Positions 47,750-57,182 of a DNA stretch of 64,000 nt are shown one piece after another. Made by a program: the position numbers and the translations under genes. This stretch comes from Microstegium vimineum (lineage: Eukaryota; Streptophyta; Magnoliopsida; Poales; Poaceae). The notes beneath the pieces are model-generated. The model was not told the DNA's origin, made no database searches, and saw only the letters and a program-made list of their open reading frames with translations. Location: contig CM039122.1 of the NCBI GenBank assembly GCA_022036555.1, positions 50,675,072 to 50,739,071 of the forward strand, read 5' to 3'. The first letter of the stretch is position 1. Each line of letters starts with the position of its first letter.

Positions 47750-48060
47750 GGTTGTGTTTAGACTATGAGAAGTGGTGAAAAGTTTTTGCAAAAAAAAATT
47801 GCTCCTAAAATGCAAAACGCAAAAACTTTTTGCACCCTTGTTTAGATACAGTGAAATATTTTGCAAAATGTATGAGAAAGAGAAGTCTGGCATGCGTAAC
47901 GATGCAAAATATTTTGGTTTTTGGTGTATTGGATGCCAAATGCAAAATATTTTGAGGGCTACTTTTTGTAAAATTTGATACCCCTGTTTAGTTCTAAATA
48001 TTTTAAAAAAAAGTAACCCAAAACGCAAAAATATTTTGTAAAATGAAGTAACTAAGGGCC
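47750..48060. mobile_element. Tourist-like (PIF/Harbinger type) MITE, 311 bp, at the pseudogene stop codon
   Basis: The ends GGTTGTGTTTAG and CTAAGGGCC are imperfect inverted repeats, flanked by TAA on both sides (47747-47749, 48061-48063). The interior has repeated GCAAAATATTTT strings in both orientations. TAA/TTA duplications and GG..TTTAG ends suit PIF/Harbinger MITEs. The left TAA is the stop codon of the WAT1 copy. Confidence 0.6.
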
Positions 48061-48228
48061 TAAGATAAATAGTTCGTGATCTGGTCTTGAGTTGGAGGTA
48101 CCCAGTGTCTTTGTCCTTTGAGAATATAGATATGGGTAAAAAAAGTCATACTTTCTGTCTTTCCATTCCAAAAAACGCTGAAGTCATTATTGTATTATAG
48201 AGGAGGAAAAATGAGAAGCTGGAGTACA

Positions 48229-48734
48229 ACCACCAACCAACCACCCCAGCTTAGACCTTGTTTAACTGTACTCTTATCAGCCTCAATCCTCATGTATTAA
48301 AGGAGATTAGGGTAAAAAGTTAACTAGAGCCAAAAGGGTCTCTAGTCTAGTTGGTTAGAGGAACCCGGCGGCACTTCTCAGGTCCTGGGTTCGACTCCTT
48401 GTTGGAGCGAATTTCAGGCTGAGGTTAAAAAAATCCCCTCGTCTGTCTCATGGCCAAAGCACAGGTGTAAGGCCTGGCCCCGGTCGTGGTCGTCTCACAT
48501 GGGCTACGGTGCTGCTGTGTCTGAGTGGGGCAGGGGTTCGGGGGTTTTCTCGACCTACGTAAGAAGGTTTTCTTCTTAATGCAATGCCCGGGGGCTGTCT
48601 TACCCCGCAGGTCAGTTTTTTAAAAGTTAACTAGAGTAAAACCACCAACCACCCCAGCTTAGACCTTGTTTAAGTGTACTCTTATCAGCCTCAATCCTCA
48701 TGTATTAAATGAGATTAGGGTAAAAAGTTAACTA
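48229..48734. repeat. Tandem duplication (about 100 bp unit) with a SINE inserted between or within copies
   Basis: The unit starting near CCACCAACC and holding CCCCAGCTTAGACC, ACTCTTATCAGCC and GGTAAAAAGTTAACTA occurs at 48229-48325 and 48641-48734. The two copies are nearly identical and separated by the SINE at 48330-48621. Confidence 0.85.
48330..48621 (+). mobile_element. tRNA-derived SINE, copy 1
   Basis: It has an A-box-like stretch (TAGTCTAGTTGGTTAG, 48343-48358) and a B box in GGTCCTGGGTTCGACTCC (48381-48398), the spacing of a Pol III tRNA promoter. A body and a T-rich 3' end (CAGTTTTTT) follow. The 15-bp flank AAAAGTTAACTAGAG is present on both sides (48315-48329, 48622-48636). It shares about 290 bp with 50822-51122. 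It does not fold as a working tRNA gene. Confidence 0.85.
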
Positions 48735-48890
48735 ATTTTCATTTCAATGTACTGTAACACGTGTGAATTGCTGTCGATACCAGAGCAACCAAACAAGTAC
48801 GCGCTTGTAATTGCTACAAAGAAAACTAACCCTGACCACAAGCAACCTACTGTACTTCTCATAGTGGGTAGGGCAGTAAAAACTCAATGG

Positions 48891-49471
48891 GAGAATTAGC
48901 TCTATCGTCCTAAAAAAAGTGGGTCTTAGATTTATGACTTTTTTTTCATGAACTTTGCTATGTGACTCTGAAACGAACTTTCTTTTGCTATATGGCCTTC
49001 CGTCCGTTTTGGACAGCTAACGGTGTTAAGTTAGGGGTAAAAAGATCGTTTTACCCCTAGTGAAAAAATAAAATACAGAATTTTACGCCTTGTTCACTTG
49101 GCTTATCAACCGGCTTATCAGCCACCGAAGCAGTGTTTTTGTTTCACAATAAAACAGCTAAAAACAGCACCAACCAGCTTATCAGCCACTAAAACGATCA
49201 AACGAACGTGACGTTATTTGTTTGTTTTATATTTGGATTTATTTGTTTAATATTACTCTAAATATAAAACAAATAAATAAAATTCTGCATTTTATTTTTT
49301 CACTATGAGTAAAACGGTCTTTTACCTCTGACTTAACACCGTTAGTTGTCCAAAACGGATAAAAGGCCATAAAGCAAAAGAAAGTTCGTTTCACGATCAT
49401 AGAACAAAGTTCATGAAAAAAAATCTATAAACATAAGATCCACTTTTTTCCGGGCCGTAAAGCTAATTTTC
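48891..49471. mobile_element. Foldback-type element with about 190-bp inverted arms
   Basis: The arm 48891-49082 (GAGAATTAGCTC.. through AATAAAATACAGAA) is the inverse of 49279-49471 (TTCTGCATTTTATT.. through AGCTAATTTTC), with perhaps 85% identity by eye. Shared blocks include TCCGTTTTGGACA / TGTCCAAAACGGA and TAACGGTGTTAAGT / ACTTAACACCGTTA. Flanks ACTCAATGG and GCTCAATTG are similar but not a clean duplication. Long arms without coding suit a Mutator-like MITE or foldback element. Confidence 0.7.
49085..49213. mobile_element. Small inverted-repeat MITE (probably hAT type), copy 1
   Basis: About 129 bp in the loop of the foldback element: ACGCCTTGTTCACTTGG at one end, ACGAACGTGACG at the other, with GGCTTATCAGCC and CAGCTTATCAGCC inside. 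A second copy is at 62335-62465. The family resembles abundant hAT MITEs of grass genomes; no clean target duplication was found. Confidence 0.6.
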
Positions 49472-49671
49472 TAAGGCTCAATTGACCATTAGCCAAGGCG
49501 TGGGCCCGAAAATTTGGAAACCGACGGCCTGCTTCCATATAGACTAGCCCATTGGAACAACGATGAAGAGCAGCCCAACACGAGCCTAGCCCACCAGAAG
49601 TGAAGTGGACGGCAAGCGCAAGGGACGGCGACCGCCCACCGGAGGCGGAGGGAGATCGAGATCGGCGGGGG

Positions 49672-52460
49672 ATGGCGGCGCGGGAACGGGACGGCGAGGG
49701 GAGGCGGGCGCACCTGACGATGGTGGGCGTGCAGCTCGTCTACGCTGGATACCACGTCATCGCCAAGCAGGCGCTCAACGTTGGTGTTAACCGCGTCGTC
49801 TTCTGCGTCTTCCGGGACCTCCTCGCCCTCTCCGTCCTCGCGCCGCTCGCCTTCTTCAAGCATCGCGTCTCACCCGCGCAGGCGCGTCCACCGCCTCTCA
49901 CCTGGCGCCTCGTTGGCTCATTCTTCCTTCTCGGGATCACCGGGTAAGCCACCAGCTCACTCAAGTCGGCTACAGCAAAGGGGATTCATCCGCAACGCAG
50001 CGCTGACTGCTTTGCCTGCGGAATTACGTGCTCTGATGCCTCCTTTGTTTGGTTTACAGCGTTTTTGGGAACCAGCTGCTGTTCTTGCTTGGCCTCAGCT
50101 ACACCAACCCCACCTACGCGGCCGCCATTCAGCCGTCTATTCCTGCCTTCACCTTCATCCTGGCCCTCATCATGGGGTCAGTCTCAATCGAAACACTGCA
50201 CACAAATTCACATTCATACTTGCTTTTGAACTTAAAACACCCCGTGTGTTTCAGGACCGAAACGGTGAGCTTGGTCTCAAACGAGGGCAGAGCCAAGATA
50301 GGTGGCACACTCGTCTGTGTGATGGGAGCTGTTCTCATGGTGCTCTACAGAGGCCCAGCTGTGTTTGGTAGCAGCGAGCTTGAGCTTGATGTTCATAGTC
50401 ATGGTGTTATAGCTGACATGTCACAGCCTGAGCCTGCTGGACCTCTGATATCTTTGTTCATGGCATTTGGGCTGGAAAAGTGGCACATTGGAGTGCTGTG
50501 CTTGATAGGGAACTGTCTATGTATGGCTACTTATCTTACTTTGCAGGTATTAGTGATTTATGTTGTTGTCTAACATTTGGGATGCTTGATACTTAAGTTT
50601 TAAATTTCCATTCAAACATCGATCCAGTCTGAGTTCTGCATGTCTCTTTGGGTTGTACCAGTAAATCAGTAATTCCAGATGAAGAATTATATGGATTTAG
50701 TCTACTGAGATCACTATAGTTTGATATACGTTTCAGCCTTAATAGCTTGCTGGTAGCCTTCCCTCCTGGAGTCCTGGTACCCTTTCTGCCTTTCAGGTTG
50801 CAGCTGTAACAATGGTGAAGGTTGCCAAAGGACCTCTAGTCTAGTTGGTTAGAGGAACCCGGCGGCACTCCTCAGGTCCTGGGTTCGACTCCTTGTTGGA
50901 GCGAATTTCAGGCTGGGGTTAAAAAAATCCCCTCGTCTGTACCATGGCCAAAGCACAGGTCTAAGGTCCGGCCCCGGTCGTGGTCGTCTCACATGGGCTA
51001 CGGTACAGCTGTGTATGGGTGGGGCAAAGGTTCGGGGGTTTTTTGGACCTGCGTGAAAAGGTCTTCTTCTTAATGCAATGTCCGGGGGCTGTCTAAACCC
51101 CCCGCAGGTCCAGTTTTTTTTTTAACAATGGTGAAGGGTTTTCCTTATCTCTTGTAGGAGCACACTGTACATGCTATGTAGCCAGCCTCTAATCAGAGAT
51201 TCAGAGCATTCAATATTGAATTTAGCCCAAGATTTATATAACAGTTAGATGATTTGTCGCAGAGAAAAATTTTACTTGCTGTAGCGATTTGAATTAGTCT
51301 TTATAAAAGGAGATGATCTATCTGACACCATTGGATTAACATTATCTTATGCCACATACTTGCATTTGAGTTTGCCTTTCACTTTCTTAGTATGTTTATG
51401 TTTCACAGAAAACTCTCTTAACTATTATACTTATCATGTCTGTGTCTTGATGTATCAGGCTCCAATTTTGGTGAAGTATCCTTCAAGTCTGTCACTGACT
51501 GCATACTCATACTTCTTTGGGGTAGTTTTAATGGTCATTACAGGAGTTTTTGCAACAAACGATAATCAAGATTGGAATTTGACTGAATCTGAGTTTGCTG
51601 CTGTCGTATACGCTGTAAGTTTTCAGTTATTTACTGTTCTTATTATGTCTTCCTAGTGTGTCATTTTGCATGTAACATTCTTACATCGAATACATATACT
51701 GAAGCAGTGGATTAAGATCCCGTGTATGTGACTATGAGTTTGAGATTCTGTATCTATGCTGTGTATGGAGGAGATTATGGCTGCATTTTGCACTAGTCTT
51801 GTAGTCTATGAATTAAGAAGTTGATGTTGATGCAATGATGCATGCCTTTGGCTTCTCAAACTCCACATTTTTTCTCTTATACCAGGGAGTCATGGCATCT
51901 GCTCTTAATTATGTCCTATTGACATGGTCCAACAAAATATTGGGCCCTGCTATGGTGGCACTTTATAACCCTCTTCAGCCAGTGGTCTCTGCTCTATTGT
52001 CTATGATTTTTCTGGGAAGCCCAATTTACCTTGGAAGGTAAGATGAATTTCCATCTGTTCTACCTTTCAATCACCTAGCCTTTCCTTTCATTTTTGTGTG
52101 AAGAGTACTGTTATTCCAGAGTGTTAGGTAAACAGATGCGGTACATAATTTTGTTGCATATTGATGTTCCACTCATTTCCTAACATCAGTTAACTTACTA
52201 GTTTATAACATGTTTCTCATTCTTTTGATCCAAACTCTGATGTATAATTGGCATTATTTGTTTACAGTATTATTGGAGGACTTCTAATAATCTCTGGTTT
52301 ATACCTTGTGACCTGGGCACGGTACACAGAAAAACTGGCTGGCATTGGAGTATCTTATGTAAAGTGTGCATCAGAGTCAGTAGATGGTCCTTCTCATGTT
52401 GCAAAGAATGTGCCCTTTATATCTCTTTCTAGGCTGCGGGAGGTGCCACATGAGTCTTGA
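49672..52460 (+). CDS. WAT1-related EamA-type membrane transporter (six exons, 393 aa)
   Basis: Exons are 49672-49943, 50060-50176, 50255-50546, 51459-51614, 51886-52037 and 52268-52460. All introns are GT..AG and the frame closes at 1182 bp. The start MAARERDGEGRRAHLTMVGV is the first ATG in frame. The chain is a series of hydrophobic segments (about ten expected) forming two EamA repeats: VQLVYAGYHVIAKQALNVGV, FRDLLALSVLAPLAFF, LTWRLVGSFFLLGITGVFGN and NPTYAAAIQPSIPAFTFILA in the first; WHIGVLCLIGNCLCMATYLT, LTAYSYFFGVVLMVITGVFA and GVMASALNYVLLTWSNKILG in the second. WAT1 itself moves auxin across the vacuolar membrane; family members move other small metabolites and this one's substrate is unknown. 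The sequence is closest in feel to the At3g45870/At4g19185 group. Intron 3 holds a SINE. A broken copy lies upstream. Confidence 0.92.
50822..51122 (+). mobile_element. tRNA-derived SINE, copy 2, in intron 3 of the WAT1-related gene
   Basis: It has the same A-box and B-box layout as copy 1 (CTAGTTGGTTAGAGG; GGTCCTGGGTTCGACTCC at about 50875-50892). It ends in a run of nine or more T and is flanked by the perfect 15-bp duplication TAACAATGGTGAAGG (50807-50821, 51123-51137). It is in the same orientation as the host gene, inside an intron. Confidence 0.9.
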
Positions 52461-53308
52461 GAATTCGGAGGTGTCTGATCTATACAACTTTTAGGTACCC
52501 TGTCTTACTGAAACTATGGATACAGAAAACACTCGTAAAGAAAGAGTGAAATACCAACTGAAAATAATCTTGTAAAATTTTATTCTGCCCTTCTAGGAGC
52601 AGTTTAGGTTAGTCGAGAGAGAGATTTAACAACTCTGATGATGTTAAATCTATGGTCCTGACACCAAATGCAATGTGAGCTCCACTGGCAAACTGAAGAA
52701 AAACAGCATGTATTCTGTTAATTCCTACATCTGCATACATCAAAAATTTGTAGCTATACTCTGACATCTATCCAAAGAGCACTAGTACTGTATATCTGTA
52801 AGAGCCTGCAGCTCGTATAATCATATTGTCCACAATTTGCACCATGTTTCTATTAGACGCTGAATTCTGGAATAGCAGCTTTTGCCATGCCCTCGCACGT
52901 TTGACATGTGCTCCAGCTTCGTCAGCAATTCTCATTGTGCTGGTCTTGACTGACGCGCTGTATGTCGGATTCGGCGGTTGAGTCGCCCTTGTCCCAACTC
53001 CCAATTGATTGGTTGCCCTGTCTCCGTGCACCGTGTACAGCCGACAGTGGCAGTGGTAGACCCATCGATATGAACATTGTTCTATTCCAGTAAAATCTGT
53101 GTGATTTCATATACCAATTCTACTCATGAACCCTTTTATGGGTTCTGCTACATTTGCAATACAATATAATTCGTGTTTGTGAATGCTATGTGGCCTAGAG
53201 TTGTCCTTACTACTGTACAATCTATTCAGTATTCAGTATCCAGCAGTGTGTGTTTGTCTTGGAATCGTGCGCTACAGATCCTCGGCAGTCGTCCTGCGTG
53301 ACAAATGT
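52461..53308. other. Intergenic region between convergent WAT1-related gene and CCD4
   Basis: No gene was seen. The two genes meet tail to tail here, so it must hold both 3' UTRs. AATAAT and TTTTATT strings after 52550 are possible polyadenylation signals for the plus-strand gene; none stands out enough to place an end. Confidence 0.6.
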
Positions 53309-55216
53309 TTATTGCTGCTGCGCCTGGAGCTCTGCCTGCGTGACAAAGATGCCGTGGAAGCCGTAGGGGACGCGGGCGGGCAGCTGCACCTCGGCGACGA
53401 TGTCCAGCTGCGGCGACCTCGCGTCCATCACCACGAACCGGTTCTCGCCGGTGCGCTCGTTGTGGACGTAGCACACCAAATAGCCGGCGTCCTCGTTGCC
53501 GTCCCCCTCCACGTCGTCGGGGACGAAGAAGGGCTCACCGGCGAAGCATCCGGGCCCGAAGTCGCGCCGCGCCACCGTGCAGTCGCCCGTGCCGGCGCGG
53601 TCGAGGTCCAGCTTGGCCACCCCGGCGATCTTCGGCATGGGGTCGCCGATGCCGAGGTACCCGTACCGGTTGCGTCGGCCAAGGTAGCCCGGGTGGATGA
53701 CGCCGAAGTCGAGGTTCCCCGCCGAGAGCGGGGTGCGCGACACGGCGCCCGTGCGCAGGTTGATGCGCACCTTCTCGACGGACGAGTGCACGAGCTCCAT
53801 GCGCTCCAGCGCGTGCTCCACGGACAGGACGTTGGGCGCCACCAGCACCAGCTCCTCGCCATCGGCCTCCTCCCACGCGTTGAGCGAGTGCATTATGTTG
53901 AACCCCGGCACCTCGAACCACCGCATCTCCGACTCGTCCGTGGCGTACTTGGGGAGAACGCCGAGCCGGGGCACCTTGCCGGCGTCAGACCCGACGGGCG
54001 CGCCGCCCGTCACCATGCCCATGGGCTGCATCACGATCTGTATCTCCGGGAAGATGGCGTACCGCTCCGTGACGGCGAAGTCGTGCAGGAACGACGGCTG
54101 CTGCACCGAGAAGATGGGCACGTCGGGTCCCTTGTTCCCGGCCGGGTCGAACCGGAAGTAGGCGACGAACGGCGGCACGGGGCCGTACCGGAACGCGAAC
54201 ACCTCGCCGGTGACGGGGTCTTTCTTCGGGTGCGCGGTCATGCCCATGAAGAGACGGCCGCCGAAGTCGCACCGACCGTGCGTGGTCACCTCGCCGGTGG
54301 CCGCGTCGACGCGCACGGCGTACGGGAGATCCGACTCGCCGAGCGCGTACAGGCGGCCGCCGAAGAAGGCGAGGCTGGTGTTGGCGAGCCCCACGCCCTC
54401 GGCTGGGTTCATCTGCCCAGTGAGTACTCTGGCCGCCATGACGGCGCCGCGCGCCAGACCGGCCACGCCGTGGAAGCCGGAGAAGACGTTCGGCATCACC
54501 GGTGCTCCCGCGTCACGCTCCACGAGGTACTTGTACGTCTGCACGTAGCGCGAGCACAGGACGGGGTCCGAGTCCGACGACGCCGCCGTCGGGAGGAGGA
54601 GCGAGTGCAGCATGCCGTCGCCGTCGAAGAGGTGGTGCGGGCCACGCGGGAGGTGCTGCGGGTTGGGCCCGTTGCGGATGTAGGCTCCTCCGGCTAGGCA
54701 GCGCGGGATGGCGCCGCGCACGACGGGGCAGGGCGTCGGCGGCAGCTCGTCCACTGGCGCGAAGTTGGTCGACAGCACGTTCCGCGGGTCCACGGACGGT
54801 CGCAGCGCTGGCGGGTCGACGAACGTGTTGATCGCCTCCTCCAACGCGCTGCAGAACGCCATCGGCAGGGACGTGGCTGTTGGGGCAGGCCGGCGGCGAG
54901 CCTGAGCCTTGCTCGGCGCACTTGCAATTCTTGAAGTGTTAGCCTTGGCGGCCACCACGAAGTCTTCCAGCTCCTGTCGCCTGGCCTGCTTCTGAGCAGT
55001 GGACTGAACATTGTCAGTGGTCGGAGGGGAGGTGACAACGGTGGCAGTTGCGGCGGCCGACGTCGGCGGAGACGGGACGCTCTTCTTCTTCCTGTAGTTG
55101 GAGTTCTGTGCAGCAGCAGAGGCGGCAGGAGAGATGTAGTGAACCCTCCTGCAGGACGATCTTGAGGCAGCATGTGCACTCATGGAGAGGTTAGAGGTGA
55201 TCAATGTTCTCTCCAT
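53309..55216 (-). CDS. CCD4: Carotenoid cleavage dioxygenase 4 (intronless, 635 aa)
   Basis: One uninterrupted frame with ATG at 55214-55216 and stop TAA at 53309-53311. Residues 1-105 are Ser/Ala/Arg/Thr-rich and look like a plastid transit peptide. The dioxygenase domain follows with NFAPVDELPPTPCPVVRGAI, YIRNGPNPQHLPRGPHHLFD, GVGLANTSLAFFGGRLYALG and VPYGFHGIFV. The four iron-binding His are visible: H329 (TAHPK), H378 (FLHDF), H443 (IMHSLNAW) and H621 (GFHG). The phrases RGPHHLFDGDGML, MPNVFSGF and GDPMPKIAGV match CCD4 rather than NCED/VP14 or CCD1. CCD4 enzymes cut carotenoids such as beta-carotene at the 9,10 (9',10') bonds in plastoglobules and set carotenoid content. A second in-frame Met at residue 12 could also start. 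GC content is very high, normal for intronless grass genes. Confidence 0.95.
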   Translation of the reverse strand: MERTLITSNLSMSAHAASRSSCRRVHYISPAASAAAQNSNYRKKKSVPSPPTSAAATATVVTSPPTTDNVQSTAQKQARRQELEDFVVAAKANTSRIASAPSKAQARRRPAPTATSLPMAFCSALEEAINTFVDPPALRPSVDPRNVLSTNFAPVDELPPTPCPVVRGAIPRCLAGGAYIRNGPNPQHLPRGPHHLFDGDGMLHSLLLPTAASSDSDPVLCSRYVQTYKYLVERDAGAPVMPNVFSGFHGVAGLARGAVMAARVLTGQMNPAEGVGLANTSLAFFGGRLYALGESDLPYAVRVDAATGEVTTHGRCDFGGRLFMGMTAHPKKDPVTGEVFAFRYGPVPPFVAYFRFDPAGNKGPDVPIFSVQQPSFLHDFAVTERYAIFPEIQIVMQPMGMVTGGAPVGSDAGKVPRLGVLPKYATDESEMRWFEVPGFNIMHSLNAWEEADGEELVLVAPNVLSVEHALERMELVHSSVEKVRINLRTGAVSRTPLSAGNLDFGVIHPGYLGRRNRYGYLGIGDPMPKIAGVAKLDLDRAGTGDCTVARRDFGPGCFAGEPFFVPDDVEGDGNEDAGYLVCYVHNERTGENRFVVMDARSPQLDIVAEVQLPARVPYGFHGIFVTQAELQAQQQ

Positions 55217-55378
55217 CCTGCAACCGCCTGTACATCAATGTGTCTAGATTTGGATCAAAGCTTAGATCATGAAGGTGGTTGGGTTGCTTGCTGACTAATT
55301 ATTATTATGGAGCAGCGCGATCTGCTTACCAAATTTTCGTGCTACAAGTGCTCCTGCTACTGGCATATATATGTGGGT

Positions 55379-55386
55379 ATATATAG
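55379..55386 (-). promoter_or_regulatory. Candidate TATA box of CCD4
   Basis: On the minus strand CTATATATACCC lies about 165 bp before the ATG, the right distance for a short leader. A second run, ATATATAT, lies about 15 bp further upstream. Confidence 0.55.
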
Positions 55387-55538
55387 GCCTGCACCAGAGG
55401 ATCTAGGAAGATACTAATCATAGAAAGTTGTAGCTGATCCTTGTCATAAAAAAATACCCTGCAATATATATCGAAACTTACCGAGATTTTGGAGCGCTAC
55501 ATTTTAGGAGCGTTCACAATATAATTTTTAAGTCCTGC

Positions 55539-55655
55539 TCTCTCCGTTTTAAATTACAAGTCACTTTAACTTTTTTATTTATCTATTTTACACATACTAT
55601 TAGCAAAATAGATATATTAAAATTCAAAGCGACTTGTAATTTAGAGTAGAGAGAG
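55539..55655. mobile_element. Stowaway-type MITE upstream of CCD4
   Basis: Inverted ends CTCTCTCCGTTTTAAATTAC and GTAATTTAGAGTAGAGAGAG with a shared ACAAGTC/GACTTGT block. The right flank is TA; the left flank is changed to TG. It starts about 320 bp before the CCD4 ATG. Confidence 0.7.
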
Positions 55656-55729
55656 TAGAAATTACCATATTAATTGAAAAATAAAATAGACATGCAACTA
55701 CACATCCTCTGTGAATAGCCTATGTGCAC

Positions 55730-55833
55730 CTCTGTGAATTTCCAGTCATACATCAGCATTTATCCAAACAATCTCATCTTTTTTCCCCAAAATGCCAACT
55801 TTAGTACTCTGTGAATTTCCAGTCATACATCAG
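55730..55833. repeat. 27-bp direct repeat upstream of CCD4
   Basis: The string beginning CTCTGTGAATTTCCAG and ending ATACATCAG is present at 55730-55756 and 55807-55833, identical by eye, 77 bp apart. The purpose is unknown; it may be a local duplication. Confidence 0.85.
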
Positions 55834-56180
55834 TAGTTTTTTGGATGTGGATTGGGGGGCCCCGCTATCCATGTCGACTGCAACACGGTAGCCTCTCCTC
55901 CCCTCGCTAGCTACCACTCATTGCTAGCCTCTGATGCTCCTGTTTCGTCCTCGTCCTCCTCCCGTTCCCCTACTGCCATCTCTCGATCAGATAAGCACAA
56001 GACTGTTACTTCCACTAAGTATTTGTTTCCCACCTTGACACTGCACTGTTTCTTGGATTGCCTCACTAAATTCTTCTCTGTAAATGTTTCCACGGATACG
56101 AGACAGAGGTTAACTGTCCACAGAAGAAAAAAAAAAAAGGTCTCAAATATCCTCAGAAATGGGTCTCCACATAAAAGGTA

Positions 56181-56440
56181 CTCCCTCCATCCCAAATTGT
56201 AAGTCATTCCAAGAATTTTGGAGAGTCAAAGCATCTCAAGTTTGACCAAGAATTATAGACAAAATTATAAAGATTTATAACATCAAATAGGTATACTATA
56301 AAAATATAATTGATAACGAATCTAATGATACTTATTTGATATCATAAATATTATTATATTGTTATATAAGTTTGGTTAAACTTAAGAAACTTTGACTCTC
56401 CAAGATTCTTTAAATGACTTACAATTTGAAATGGATGGAG
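56181..56440. mobile_element. Stowaway-type MITE, 260 bp
   Basis: Ends CTCCCTCCATCCCAAATTG and CAATTTGAAATGGATGGAG are inverted repeats flanked by TA on both sides (56179-56180, 56441-56442). The inversion continues inward (TTTTGGAGAGTCAAAG / CTTTGACTCTCCAAG). TA duplications and the CTCCCTCC start are Stowaway hallmarks. Confidence 0.9.
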
Positions 56441-56442
56441 TA

Positions 56443-57182
56443 TCTGTTAGGCTGTCTGTAATTCACAAGTAGGAGCACCTGCTTTTAGTAAGTCTGTAGT
56501 ATCAAGCTATCAGCTCATCGTCCCCACACGTACTACGCACAGATTTTTTGTTCGCAAGAATCATAGAGCCGATGAATGCGTGCAAGCGACCCCAGGATAC
56601 AGATAGCAGCAATCCAAGAAGCAGTAACCCCACATGACACAACCAAACAAATACTGCAGTGAGATGGTACGCAAACGCAGCAGGCCGGGTATCTGTCGCA
56701 CGGAAACAACCGGCTCCCGGCCCACGCAAACAAATAATGCAGTGGAACGAAACCGGAGGATCACAGATAAAAACGCAGTGATTGCAACGGGGACGCGCCG
56801 GGTGGAGAGCACAAGCGCGCCCGGGGGTCGCCGTCGCCGTCGCCTCCAATTGCCATCTCCATCTACTAACAAGCTAGTGGAAGAACAAACGGATAACTAC
56901 TAGCAGCTCCGCCCGTGCACCGATCGCGCGCCCTTGCTTCCACTCCACCCGATCCGAGAAGACGACGCAATTGAGAGCTACCATTTCCCCGCACAGATGC
57001 AGAGGCCTCTCACGCTCGGTTAATCGGTGGCCGCGGTGAAGTGGAGCGGCGTCTCGTCTTCATGGCGAGAGGGCACCACCATGCAGTTGATGAGACAGCA
57101 ACGGCGGCGACGGCGATGCGCGGCAATATCTTCGATCGGCAACGGTTGCTGGTGGGTGCGCGATCGGGGTCACCTGCGCTCC
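56443..57182. other. No gene recognised
   Basis: Mixed composition, with short frames on both strands and nothing familiar. The segment 56780-57180 is GC-rich and could be a decayed gene edge. The next repeat array begins at 57183. Confidence 0.5.

Noticed and set aside
48341..48400. Possible tRNA gene (A and B boxes)
   Set aside because: The same sequence recurs at 50837 with a shared 290-bp body, T-rich tail and target duplications, so it is a SINE. The cloverleaf is not kept.
48882..49480. A 9-bp Mutator-type target duplication for the foldback element
   Set aside because: ACTCAATGG and GCTCAATTG match at only seven of nine and would need the element end moved by several bases, so the family call was left open.
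53183..54697. 504-codon open frame on the plus strand
   Set aside because: It is antisense to CCD4, whose four iron-binding His and family motifs are clear on the minus strand. The frame is open only because of very high GC content.
53309..55216. NCED (9-cis-epoxycarotenoid dioxygenase) as the identity
   Set aside because: Phrases such as RGPHHLFDGDGML, MPNVFSGF and GDPMPKIAGV match CCD4; the aligned NCED positions differ in my recollection of VP14.
56502..56903. Overlapping frames of 90-115 codons
   Set aside because: No recognisable domain, signal or partner exon; the frames overlap each other in both directions.
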